Assembly: GCF_020866845.1 (NCBI RefSeq)
Contig: NZ_CP086594.1
Span: 1,984,001 to 2,048,000, forward strand
Origin: Sphingomonas radiodurans
GTDB lineage: Bacteria > Pseudomonadota > Alphaproteobacteria > Sphingomonadales > Sphingomonadaceae
Length of the DNA: 64,000 nucleotides
Direction: 5' to 3'
Shown: positions 39,166-46,531 of the stretch, piece by piece
Numbering within the stretch: the first letter of the stretch is position 1
Layout of the letters: each line of letters starts with the position of its first letter
The notes under the pieces: generated by a model
The model's input: the letters and a program-made list of their open reading frames with translations, nothing else
The model's database searches: none
Told to the model about the DNA's origin: nothing
Made by a program: the position numbers and the translations under genes

Positions 39166-40128
39166 ATGAACGGCAGCAACGGGGTCGTAGGCACGGGCCG
39201 GCGACGAGTGTGGATTACTGGTGGTAACGGCATGGTTGGGCGCAACCTGCGCGAACATCCGCGTGCAGCGGAATGGGATATCCTTGCCCCGTCACGTCGC
39301 GATCTCGATCTTGCCGATCGCCGGGCGGTCGGTAACTTCGCGCGCGACGTGCGGGTTGACCTGGTGATCCATGCCGCGGGGCAGGTAGGAGGTATCCAGG
39401 CGAACATGGCCGATCCGGTCGGCTTCCTTGTCAATAATCTCGACATAGGTCGCAACGTTATCATGGGTGCTTTCGAGGCCGGTATTCCTGCACTCATTAA
39501 CCTGGCTAGTTCGTGTATGTATCCGCGCGGTCGCAACCATGCGCTGCGCGAAAGCGACATAATGTCCGGCGAGCTAGAACCGACCAACGAGGGCTATGCT
39601 CTGGCTAAGATCGTCTCGACCCGGCTGTGCGACTATATCGCGCGCACCCAGCCCGATGCAGCCTATCGTACTATAATTCCGTGTAATTTATACGGGTGGC
39701 ACGACAAGTTCGATCCGAAGGCCTCCCATTTGGTCCCCGCGATCATCGCGAAGGTCAGCGCGGCGGTTGCCGAGGGGCAGGGCGAGGTCGAAATCTGGGG
39801 CGACGGTACTGCGCGACGCGAGTTTATGTATGCCGCCGATGCAGCTGACGCGATCTGGCGCGGTGCAGAACATCCCGCCGCGCTGCCGCAGTTGATGAAT
39901 ATCGGCATCGGCGACGATCACACCATTCTCGAGTATTACGAAGCGGTTGCCCGAACGCTTGGGTGGAAAGGCAATTTTCGTTTCGATTTGACCCGCCCCG
40001 TGGGCATGCAGCGCAAGTTGAGCGACGTTTCCCTGCAACGCGCCTGGGGCTGGACATCGCCCACGTCGCTGCAGGACGGCATCACCGCCACCATTCAATT
40101 CTATCAGCAGCAGGCACAAGCATCATGA
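39166..40128 (+). CDS. GDP-4-keto-6-deoxymannose epimerase/reductase (Fcl/ColC-like)
   Basis: A 320-residue SDR enzyme. ITGGNGMVGRNL binds NADPH, NLASSCMYPR carries the Ser and the Cys proposed as an epimerase acid/base, EGYALAKI holds Tyr-x-x-x-Lys, and NLYGWHDKF keeps the second epimerase residue His. In Fcl this gives GDP-L-fucose; in the related ColC it gives GDP-L-colitose from the 3-deoxy intermediate. The overlap of its stop with the ColD-like gene (ATGA) favours ColC, but fucose synthesis is not excluded. Confidence 0.88.
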   Translation: MNGSNGVVGTGRRRVWITGGNGMVGRNLREHPRAAEWDILAPSRRDLDLADRRAVGNFARDVRVDLVIHAAGQVGGIQANMADPVGFLVNNLDIGRNVIMGAFEAGIPALINLASSCMYPRGRNHALRESDIMSGELEPTNEGYALAKIVSTRLCDYIARTQPDAAYRTIIPCNLYGWHDKFDPKASHLVPAIIAKVSAAVAEGQGEVEIWGDGTARREFMYAADAADAIWRGAEHPAALPQLMNIGIGDDHTILEYYEAVARTLGWKGNFRFDLTRPVGMQRKLSDVSLQRAWGWTSPTSLQDGITATIQFYQQQAQAS

Positions 40129-41300
40129 ACAAGCGGTTCCCACTCGCCACGACCTCATGGGACGAGGCAGAATATCAGGCGATGCAGGACGTCATTGCCT
40201 CTGGCCAGTTCTCAATGGGGCCGAAGGTAAAGGCCTTTGAGGAAGCCTTTGCCGCCTACACCGGCACGCGCTATGCGGTGATGTGCAATTCGGGATCGTC
40301 GGCCAACCTGCTGATGATCGCAGCGCTGCGCTTTACTAAGAACTCGGCGCTGCGTCTTGACAAAGGCGACGAGGTGCTGGTGCCCGCGGTGTCGTGGAGC
40401 ACGACGTACAGCCCGCTCGAACAATATGGCCTGCACGTTCGCTTCGTAGATATCGACTTGGCGACGCTAAATTTTGATCTGGTTGCGCTGGAAGCTGCTA
40501 TTACACCGCGAACGCGGGCGATTTTCTGCGTCAACCTGCTGGGGAATCCCAACGACTTCGCCGCGATCCGCGTGCTGGCCGACAAGCACAGCCTAATTGT
40601 GCTTGAAGATAATTGCGAATCGATGGGTGCCGAATTCGCGGGTCGTAAGACCGGCTCGTTCGGGGCGATGGGCAGCCAGAGCTGCTTCTTCTCGCACCAT
40701 ATCTCGACAATGGAAGGTGGACTTGTCACCACCGATGTCGAAGAACTCTATCACCTGATGCTGTCGCTGCGTGCGCATGGCTGGACCCGGCAGTTGCCAA
40801 TCGATAATCAGGTGGTCGGACGAAAGGGTGGCGATGCGTTCGAGGAATCGTTCCGTTTTGTACTGCCGGGTTACAATCTGCGCCCGCTGGAACTGTCGGG
40901 TGCGATTGGCATTCATCAGATCGCTAAGTTGCCGCGCCTGATCGAGGAACGCCGGCGTAACGGCGCACTCTTGCAACAGCATCTGTCTAATCATCCCGAC
41001 CTGATCATCCAGCAGGAAATCGGCAAGAGCAGCTGGTTTGGCTTCAGTCTGGTCATCCGTCCTGGAAGCGCAATGACGCGGGCAACGCTGATGCAGCAGC
41101 TTGAAGCGCTAGGGTTCGAATATCGCCCGATCGTCAGCGGGAACTTTGCTCGCAAAGAAGTAGTGCGTTATTTTGACCATAGCATATGCGGCAATCTGTC
41201 CAACGCCGACCACATCGACGGCAATGGCCTTTTCATTGGCAATCACCATTACCCGATCGACGAAGCGATCGAGGCGCTAAAAACAATCGCGGCAAACTAA
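40125..41300 (+). CDS. colD: ColD-like GDP-4-keto-6-deoxymannose 3-dehydratase
   Basis: A 391-residue PLP-dependent protein of the DegT/DnrJ/EryC1 fold. CNSGSSANLLMIAAL binds the cofactor phosphate and LEDNCESMGAEF the pyridine ring. Where sugar aminotransferases carry the Schiff-base lysine, this protein has His (SHHISTMEGG, residues 190-199, His191 by simple alignment). That replacement is the hallmark of ColD, which removes the C3 hydroxyl of GDP-4-keto-6-deoxymannose. An ordinary aminotransferase (perosamine synthase) role is therefore unlikely. The ATG at 40125 overlaps the stop of the Fcl/ColC-like gene; the frame open to 39963 is inside that gene. Confidence 0.85.
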   Translation: MNKRFPLATTSWDEAEYQAMQDVIASGQFSMGPKVKAFEEAFAAYTGTRYAVMCNSGSSANLLMIAALRFTKNSALRLDKGDEVLVPAVSWSTTYSPLEQYGLHVRFVDIDLATLNFDLVALEAAITPRTRAIFCVNLLGNPNDFAAIRVLADKHSLIVLEDNCESMGAEFAGRKTGSFGAMGSQSCFFSHHISTMEGGLVTTDVEELYHLMLSLRAHGWTRQLPIDNQVVGRKGGDAFEESFRFVLPGYNLRPLELSGAIGIHQIAKLPRLIEERRRNGALLQQHLSNHPDLIIQQEIGKSSWFGFSLVIRPGSAMTRATLMQQLEALGFEYRPIVSGNFARKEVVRYFDHSICGNLSNADHIDGNGLFIGNHHYPIDEAIEALKTIAAN

Positions 41301-41374
41301 TCCGCAAGCGGCGGGGTAGGCTGCCATACGCGCTCCTGTTTAGTCGTTTGCACCGCCTCAGCGTCCATTGGTAA

Positions 41375-41702
41375 GCGACTGTGCGCCCTGTACCGTCCGG
41401 CAATTGAAGGTTTCTGCGGGCGTATAGTCTTCGATCCTGGAGACTGCCCGCTCCATGTACACGCCGGCCAGCGTGCCTTCTGATGCGGCATCGAACATTG
41501 TTGCCTGGTCCGGGTGTTAAACGACGAACCGAATCGCCCGAAGGGAAAGGGCCTGTATCAGGACGTGAATGCCGGTCGGAGATTTGGTCAGCGCCACAAG
41601 TTTAGACAATCCGCGATCTGCACCCGGTTGAGCCAATGGTAATATCTGTAGGCGGCTTTTCCGCACTTATCGTTCAATCGCGAGATTTCTGATGGAGCCC
41701 CC
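41375..41702 (-). pseudogene. Remnant of a beta-helix lyase-like gene
   Basis: The minus strand here is recognisably similar to the 3' part of the beta-helix gene at 45130-46296, aligning with about 45160-45485. For example RIEDYTPAET matches RIEDYTPVET, and the segment reading GSIRNLAIE in the intact gene is also recognisable. The remnant has frameshifts and no intact frame. It is a diverged paralogue rather than a fresh duplicate. Its upstream end is cut by an IS5-type remnant starting near 41708. Confidence 0.65.
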
Positions 41703-41707
41703 GAAAC

Positions 41708-42068
41708 ATCGTGCTGTCGATCATGTCGTTGCTGCCGTCGCGCTCGATCACCGCGGCCAGCGCCTACAGCTTGGCCCGACCACGCCCGTCATTTTCCAGC
41801 GCCAGCAGCGGTGGAACGCTGTTCCACTTGCCACACTCGTCCGGCAAACGTTGCCACTGCGCACCCGTCCGGGCGATGCACATCATGCCTTCGAATATCG
41901 ACGGTTGTCCCGCGCAGGGCGGCAGCCCCGGCCTCGCTCTGCTGGCAACAGCGCGCGCATGAGCTCCCATTTTGCGTCTGACAACCCGATCCTCTCACCC
42001 AACACTGCCTCCAAGTAGCAGCCTTGAATCAACCGCAGATCACCTCGGCAACCTATGCCCACGTAACC
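41708..42068 (-). mobile_element. IS5-type remnant (5' half)
   Basis: The sequence is homologous to the right-hand half of the IS element at 61362-62209: the same CTTGAATCAACCGCAG near the end, a related terminal repeat and a shared transposase segment (FEGMMCIARTGAQW; DECGKWNSV). The transposase 3' half is missing and the element is fused to the beta-helix remnant. It keeps the Trp codon TGG that is a stop in the other copy. The terminal TA at 42069-42070 abuts the neighbouring oxygenase stop. Confidence 0.7.
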
Positions 42069-42865
42069 TAGCGTTGTGCACGACGAGCGGTTCGGCTGCC
42101 GAGCAGCTTCTGTTTGGTGATCACGAGTGGATTAAGGACCGTTGCAAGGGCGCGTTTGAGGCGGCTTTGGGGTATCCACGTCGTGCTTGCGTATTCCACA
42201 TCCCTGGTGCCGTCGTCGATTGTATAGGCATAAGCCGCAATCGATGTTCGGAAGCGGTCGCTCGGAAAACGGATCGGCTTATAGCCATGCAGCGTGTGGC
42301 GCTTGGTCAGCATGATCACGGCACGGTTTTCGACCGGAGAGATCGACGCCTTTTCGCCCGTTTCCGCATGCTGCAAATCTAGGCACCCGCCCCAGGATTC
42401 CTCGTAATCCTTGTTGAGGTAAAGCAGGATGTTCAATTCGCGAATCCATTCTTTTTTCAGTGGATGTCGCGTGAAATCCGCATGCATTTCAAGGAACGAC
42501 CCTTTCCCTCCTTGATGAAGTCCGCCGCCCGTGAAGCTGGGGTCTACGAACAGATCCATGCTGACAATACGCGATAGAGCCAAGCGGAAACGGTCAGAAA
42601 GAAGTTCTTCGCGAATAACGCGAGTAGATCCACTTATATGCTCAATTCTTGGGTTCTCTATCTTATTTTTTGCAAAAAGAAAATCAGAAGAACTCTCTTT
42701 TGTGGAAGCCGTTTTGAAAAAACCCTCCTTGCGAATTGTGTTTAGTCCATCTCTGGTCAGAAAACCATCTATAACAAGGTGTTCAAAAGGCGATGCATCA
42801 CGATACTGTAACCGCAGTCTCTCAATATTGTCTTCAATATAATTGAAATCGATAAAGCTATTCAT
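42068..42865 (-). CDS. 2-oxoglutarate/Fe(II) oxygenase superfamily protein
   Basis: A 265-residue protein with the double-stranded beta-helix oxygenase motifs: MHADFTRHP (His-x-Asp iron ligands, about residue 127), TLHGYKPIRFP (distal His) and FRTSIAAYAY (2-oxoglutarate Arg). RELNILLYLNKDYEESWGG is shared by prolyl-4-hydroxylase-like enzymes in polysaccharide clusters. The substrate is unknown; hydroxylation of a surface glycan or protein is possible. The 5' third is AT-rich. The stop codon TAG is built at the junction with the IS remnant, so the native C-terminus may have been longer. Confidence 0.8.
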   Translation of the reverse strand: MNSFIDFNYIEDNIERLRLQYRDASPFEHLVIDGFLTRDGLNTIRKEGFFKTASTKESSSDFLFAKNKIENPRIEHISGSTRVIREELLSDRFRLALSRIVSMDLFVDPSFTGGGLHQGGKGSFLEMHADFTRHPLKKEWIRELNILLYLNKDYEESWGGCLDLQHAETGEKASISPVENRAVIMLTKRHTLHGYKPIRFPSDRFRTSIAAYAYTIDDGTRDVEYASTTWIPQSRLKRALATVLNPLVITKQKLLGSRTARRAQR

Positions 42866-42954
42866 TTGCTACCCATTTCCGTTTCGCCAACAGCGTTGCT
42901 GTCTGCGATTTAGTATGCTGATAATGGTTGCTTTAGTGATTTGCAACTGATCCG

Positions 42955-43019
42955 CGTGGTCACAGGGCAATCAGAGCAATGTTGAGGCGAGAGACGAAGC
43001 CGATGTAGGACTTGACCTG
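42955..43019 (-). mobile_element. Fragment of an IS5-family transposase end
   Basis: About 65 bases on the minus strand encode VKSYIGFVSRLNIALIAL and a stop (42960-42962). This resembles the C-terminus of IS5-family transposases (compare ESYLGFVTLASAKLW at 61359-61967). The rest of the element is gone and the IS3-type element begins at about 43020. Confidence 0.5.
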
Positions 43020-43098
43020 TGACGTCCCCCCTGTCTTTTCATCCGGATTGAGTGAGAGTTTTCTGGCCCTTTGAAGCCTACGGGTGAGGAGCTGGGAC

Positions 43099-43357
43099 AT
43101 GAAGAAGTCGAGGTATACGGAAGAGCAGATCGCGTTTGCGCTGAAGCAGGCGGAGACGGGAACGCCGGTAGCCGAGGGCATCCGCGGGATGGGCGTGTCG
43201 GAGCAGACGTTCTACCGCTGGAAGAAGGTGTATGGCGGGCTCGGCGTGGGCGAGCTGCGACGGGTAAAGCAGCTCGAGGACGAGAACCGCAAGCTGAAGC
43301 AGCTCGTCGCCGACCTGAGCCTGGACAAGCACATCCTGCAGGACGTTCTGTCAAAAA
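43099..43357 (+). pseudogene. IS3-family OrfA, cut off
   Basis: ATG 43099 with GAGGAG upstream begins a protein typical of IS3 OrfA: an HTH (KSRYTEEQIAFALKQAETG; MGVSEQTFYRWKKVYGG) and a leucine-zipper-like coiled coil (RVKQLEDENRKLKQLVADLS). It is interrupted at LQDVLSK, exactly where an A-rich frameshift site links OrfA to OrfB in this family. Confidence 0.85.
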
Positions 43358-44172
43358 TAGTATGGTCCGCCCCCGTCTGGCAAGCGTGAGATGTGGTTGG
43401 CGGCACAGTCTGCGTAAATGTATCCGGCCTGTGTGTGGGACATCTCGATCCGTGGCCATGATGGGATACGCGTCACGATCGGCATTTCAAGCTGGTCCAG
43501 CCTTTGACGGGTGCGTTTTTGGCCAGGCTTCGATCGTGTCACCATCGACTGTTTGCCATCACTCCTCTCGCTGCAGACCTCTTCGTGCGGGTGCCCGGCT
43601 CAGGCGGCGATCGGCACGGATGGCCGATACTCTTCCTGCCGGGCCAGCACCGCCCAACTGATGCGTACTATTTTGTTCGCCAGCGCTACGACGGCGACGT
43701 TCTTGGGGTTCGCGTCTCGAGCTGATCGAGTCAGGAGCCGAGGCCGCGATCACGCTTCATGTGCATGCTCGCTGATCTGGCGCCGTGAATGAAAAGCCGG
43801 CGCAATGAGCCGTTGCCACGCTTCGACATGCCGAGCAGCGTCTGCTTGCCGCCGGTGGAGTGGTGGCGTGGAACAAGGCCGAGCCACGCGGCGAGATCGC
43901 GACCGCGCTTGAAGCCGGTGCCATCGTCAACTGCGGCGACCAGCGCCGTGGCGACCAGCGGCCCAACGCCGGGGATGGCGAGCAGGCGTCGGCAGCCGGC
44001 GTCAGCGGCCGCGATCGTCTCGATCTCCTTGATCACCGCAGCGATGTCGGTGTAAAGACGTCTACTAATATCGATGCCGACTACCGCTGCCTCTGTCATG
44101 ACGGTCCTCCTTTAGTGAAGGCAGTCAGGATGCTCCTGATCGCGCCGCTCCGTAAGGGGCGGACCATCCCAC
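43358..44172 (-). mobile_element. IS110-type element with internal deletion
   Basis: An insertion of about 815 bp inside the IS3 element. Near its ends lie perfect 12-bp inverted repeats ATGGTCCGCCCC (43362-43373) and GGGGCGGACCAT (44156-44167), a few bases in from the junctions, resembling the subterminal repeats of the IS1111 group of IS110. Removing it rejoins the IS3 reading through TCAAAAA and AAGCTCTG. The transposase inside is internally deleted and broken. Confidence 0.65.
43600..44099 (-). pseudogene. IS110-family transposase, degenerate
   Basis: AAAGGAGG before ATG 44099 and the N-terminus MTEAAVVGIDIS (first Asp of the DEDD domain) are normal. The protein then jumps at about residue 13 into the C-terminal transposase_20 domain (IPGVGPLVATALVAAVDDG; RDLAAWLGLVPRHHSTGGK), so most of the DEDD catalytic domain (roughly 150-200 residues) is deleted. 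A TGA at 43731-43733 replaces an expected Trp codon. A frameshift follows before NPKNVAVVALANKIVR and the true stop at 43600. Confidence 0.75.
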
Positions 44173-45015
44173 AAGCTCTGACGCCTGGGCGACGGCGCAA
44201 GATCGTCGCGCACGTCCAGGCGTGCCATGGCGTCAGCGAACGCCGCAGTTGCCTGGCGCTGGGCATCGACCGATCGTCGGTGCGCTACATATCACATCGG
44301 CCGGATCAGGCGCCGCTTATGCTGCGCATCCGTGATCTGGCGGCGACGCGGACGCGGTACGGTTACTTCAGGATCTACATCCTGCTGCGCAGGGAAGGTT
44401 GGCTGGTGAACCACAAACGCGTCTATCGGCTTTACCGGGATGATGGACTGAGCCTTCGGCTTAAGAAGCCCGGACGCAACGTCAGCGCCGCTAACCGCGA
44501 CCGGCAGCCAGCGACCGCACCGGCAAACGAGATGTGGTCGATGGACTTCGTCTCCGACGCGCTGTTCGATGGCCAGCGGCTGCGGGCGCTGACGGTGGTC
44601 GACGCGTTCACGCGCGAGGCGCTGGCGATCAGTCGACCAGGGCATCAAGGGTGAGCAGGTGGTCGAAGCAATGACGCGGATCACGCTGTCACGCGCGGCG
44701 CCCCGGACCATCCGGGTGGACAATGGGCCGGAGTTCATCTCAAAGGCATTCGTCGACCGCTGGGCCTGCGACAACGGCGTCACACTGGACTTCAGCCGTC
44801 CGGGAAAGCCGACGGACAATGCCTTCGTGGGGTCGTTCAACGGCCGCCTGCGGGACGAGTGCCTGAACACGCACTGGTTCCTTTCGCTGGAGGACGACCG
44901 AGTCAAGGTCGAGGCTTGGCGGAGGGATTACAACGAGAGCCGTCCTGACACATCACTTGGCTGGATGACGCCGGTCGAATATGCTGCTGCCGCGGCCAAG
45001 ATCGCGGCCGAATGA
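44173..45015 (+). pseudogene. IS3-family OrfB (integrase core), frameshifted
   Basis: The catalytic rve domain is read in two frames. The first gives ALTPGRRRKIVAHVQACHG, the HTH_21 region and MWSMDFVSDALFDGQ with the first catalytic Asp. After a one-base loss at about 44630-44637, the second gives IRVDNGPEFISKAF (second Asp), TLDFSRPGKPTDNAFVGSFN (catalytic Glu region) and the end at 45015. Separation from OrfA plus this frameshift make it inactive. Confidence 0.82.
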
Positions 45016-45129
45016 ACGGCGGAAACTCACCCTCAGGCTGGATGAGAAACGAAGGTACCATCAGTGCTCACACTAGCTGTTGTGCGTGGCCAGTGCAATT
45101 GCGTTTGCGCGTGATATTGCCGGTGCATG

Positions 45130-46296
45130 CTATTTGGAGCGCACCGGACGGGTGACAGCTTGGGCAGCCTGCACAACCCAGCGATCAAGCGTCTCAACTG
45201 GCGTGTAATCTTCGATTCTGGTTGCTGACTGGTCCACGTAGACACCGGTCAGTGTGCCTTCGGAAGCGGCATCAAAGATCACCGCGCGGTCAGGCTGAGG
45301 AGCGACCAACCGGATTGCGCGGAGCGAAAGCCCTTGCCCGATAACGCGCACGCCGATCAGGCATTTGCGGCGATCAACGCCTATCAGGTTGAGGCATTCT
45401 GCGATCTGCACCTGATTGAGCTGGATCGCGATGTCGGAAGGTGGCTTTTCTGCGGTGATCGTTTCAATCGCGAGATTCCTGATAGATCCCCCAGGCGACG
45501 AGAAATAGCAGCATCCGTCCGCGGTCAGATTAGTGAAATTGGAGTAGTTGGAATGGATCCAATAGGCATAGGCGCCTGATCGCACATGGGTAACTTCAAG
45601 ATCGCGAAAGCTGTTGTAGGTGACATCCTCGAACCCGGCATCGCAATAGAAACCGTAGCGGGTCACATGGCCGGTCACCGAGATGTTTTCGAAACATGAG
45701 CGATACACGACGCCCGCCAGCGAGACGCCCGTGCCGGTGCTGACAATATGGATGTCGCGCAAGGTCGTCTGGTGGATCGCAGCGCCATTGCCCGCCGTCG
45801 ACAGGCGGATGCCGTCGCACGGATCGTCCGGTACCGCGGCAAGCAGTCGGATGCCGGAAAGCGCGAACCCCATGATCGAATCTGTCGTTTTTGCCTCAAC
45901 GTGGATGACCGGCCGGCCCTTGCCCGATGCCGCCAGAATAACGCTGCGCTCGATCCCGTCGCCTTCGATCCGGATGCCGCGATTGATCGTTAGCGTGCGG
46001 GTGATCCGATAGCGGCCCGCCGGGATGCGCAGCCTGCGACCCTGCTCGGAGGCGGTGCGGATCGCGCGTTCGAAGGCCGCGGTATCGTCGGCATTGCCGT
46101 TACCGCGTGCACCGAACTGGGTAACCAGTATATCGCCGGATTCCGCCGATGGCGCGGCAGGGCCGTCCAGCGCCTGAGCCGCACCCGGTGCGGCTACGCC
46201 CGTAGCCAGGATCTTGATGGCGTTGCGGCGGGATGTTTGGTTCAACAAGGGTTTTTCCCATTTCCAGATAAGCGAGCTGGTATGACGCACGGGCAC
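45130..46296 (-). CDS. Right-handed beta-helix (pectate-lyase-like) exported protein
   Basis: A 388-residue protein with a Tat-type signal (TSRRNAIKILATGVAAPGAAQA). VTQFGARGNGNADDTAAFERAI is the start of the pectate_lyase_3/GH28-related fold, followed by parallel beta-helix rungs (IRIEGDGIERSVILAASG; TTLRDIHIVSTGTGVSL). Proteins of this type in polysaccharide loci are often lyases or hydrolases for the polymer; catalytic residues are not clear here. GTG 46296 is the longest start, but TTG 46248 just before the Tat motif is possible. A decayed paralogue lies at 41375-41702. Confidence 0.75.
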   Translation of the reverse strand: MPVRHTSSLIWKWEKPLLNQTSRRNAIKILATGVAAPGAAQALDGPAAPSAESGDILVTQFGARGNGNADDTAAFERAIRTASEQGRRLRIPAGRYRITRTLTINRGIRIEGDGIERSVILAASGKGRPVIHVEAKTTDSIMGFALSGIRLLAAVPDDPCDGIRLSTAGNGAAIHQTTLRDIHIVSTGTGVSLAGVVYRSCFENISVTGHVTRYGFYCDAGFEDVTYNSFRDLEVTHVRSGAYAYWIHSNYSNFTNLTADGCCYFSSPGGSIRNLAIETITAEKPPSDIAIQLNQVQIAECLNLIGVDRRKCLIGVRVIGQGLSLRAIRLVAPQPDRAVIFDAASEGTLTGVYVDQSATRIEDYTPVETLDRWVVQAAQAVTRPVRSK

Positions 46297-46531
46297 CTGT
46301 CAGGGTCCCGACAAGAGAGGTGGCACATTGGCCGTATCCGACGGCGCTTGCAATTGACGCTACTAGGCCGGGGCGGTAGCAGCACGCGCGATGCAGGGTC
46401 ATTGCAGCCTTGCCGATGAATTCGTTGGGCTTTCACCATCGGCGACAAACGCAGGACATGAACATGAAACTAACCGACATGCGTTTGCGGTGTGTCGATA
46501 CGACAATGTTCGGTTGTCGGGAGATGATGCT

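Larger units (their letters stand above)
43020..45063 (+). mobile_element. IS3-family element, interrupted
   Basis: The element has orfA and orfB of an IS3-family transposase and imperfect terminal repeats. The left end TGACG...CTTTTCATCCGG...GAGAGTTTT and the right end, read on the minus strand, TGATGG...TTTCTCATCCAGC...GTGAGTTT line up. It starts with TG and ends with CA, as expected. An IS110-type element (43358-44172) splits it, and orfB carries a further frameshift. No clear target duplication was found. It is not expected to be active. Confidence 0.75.

Noticed and set aside
40125-41300. Perosamine synthase (aminotransferase)
   Set aside because: The Schiff-base lysine is absent and His-His is found instead, which fits ColD, not an aminotransferase.
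43860-44654. A 264-codon plus-strand frame spanning the IS110/IS3 junction
   Set aside because: Its first 80 codons are antisense to the IS110 transposase and only the rest is IS3 OrfB. It is an accidental fusion through the insertion boundary.
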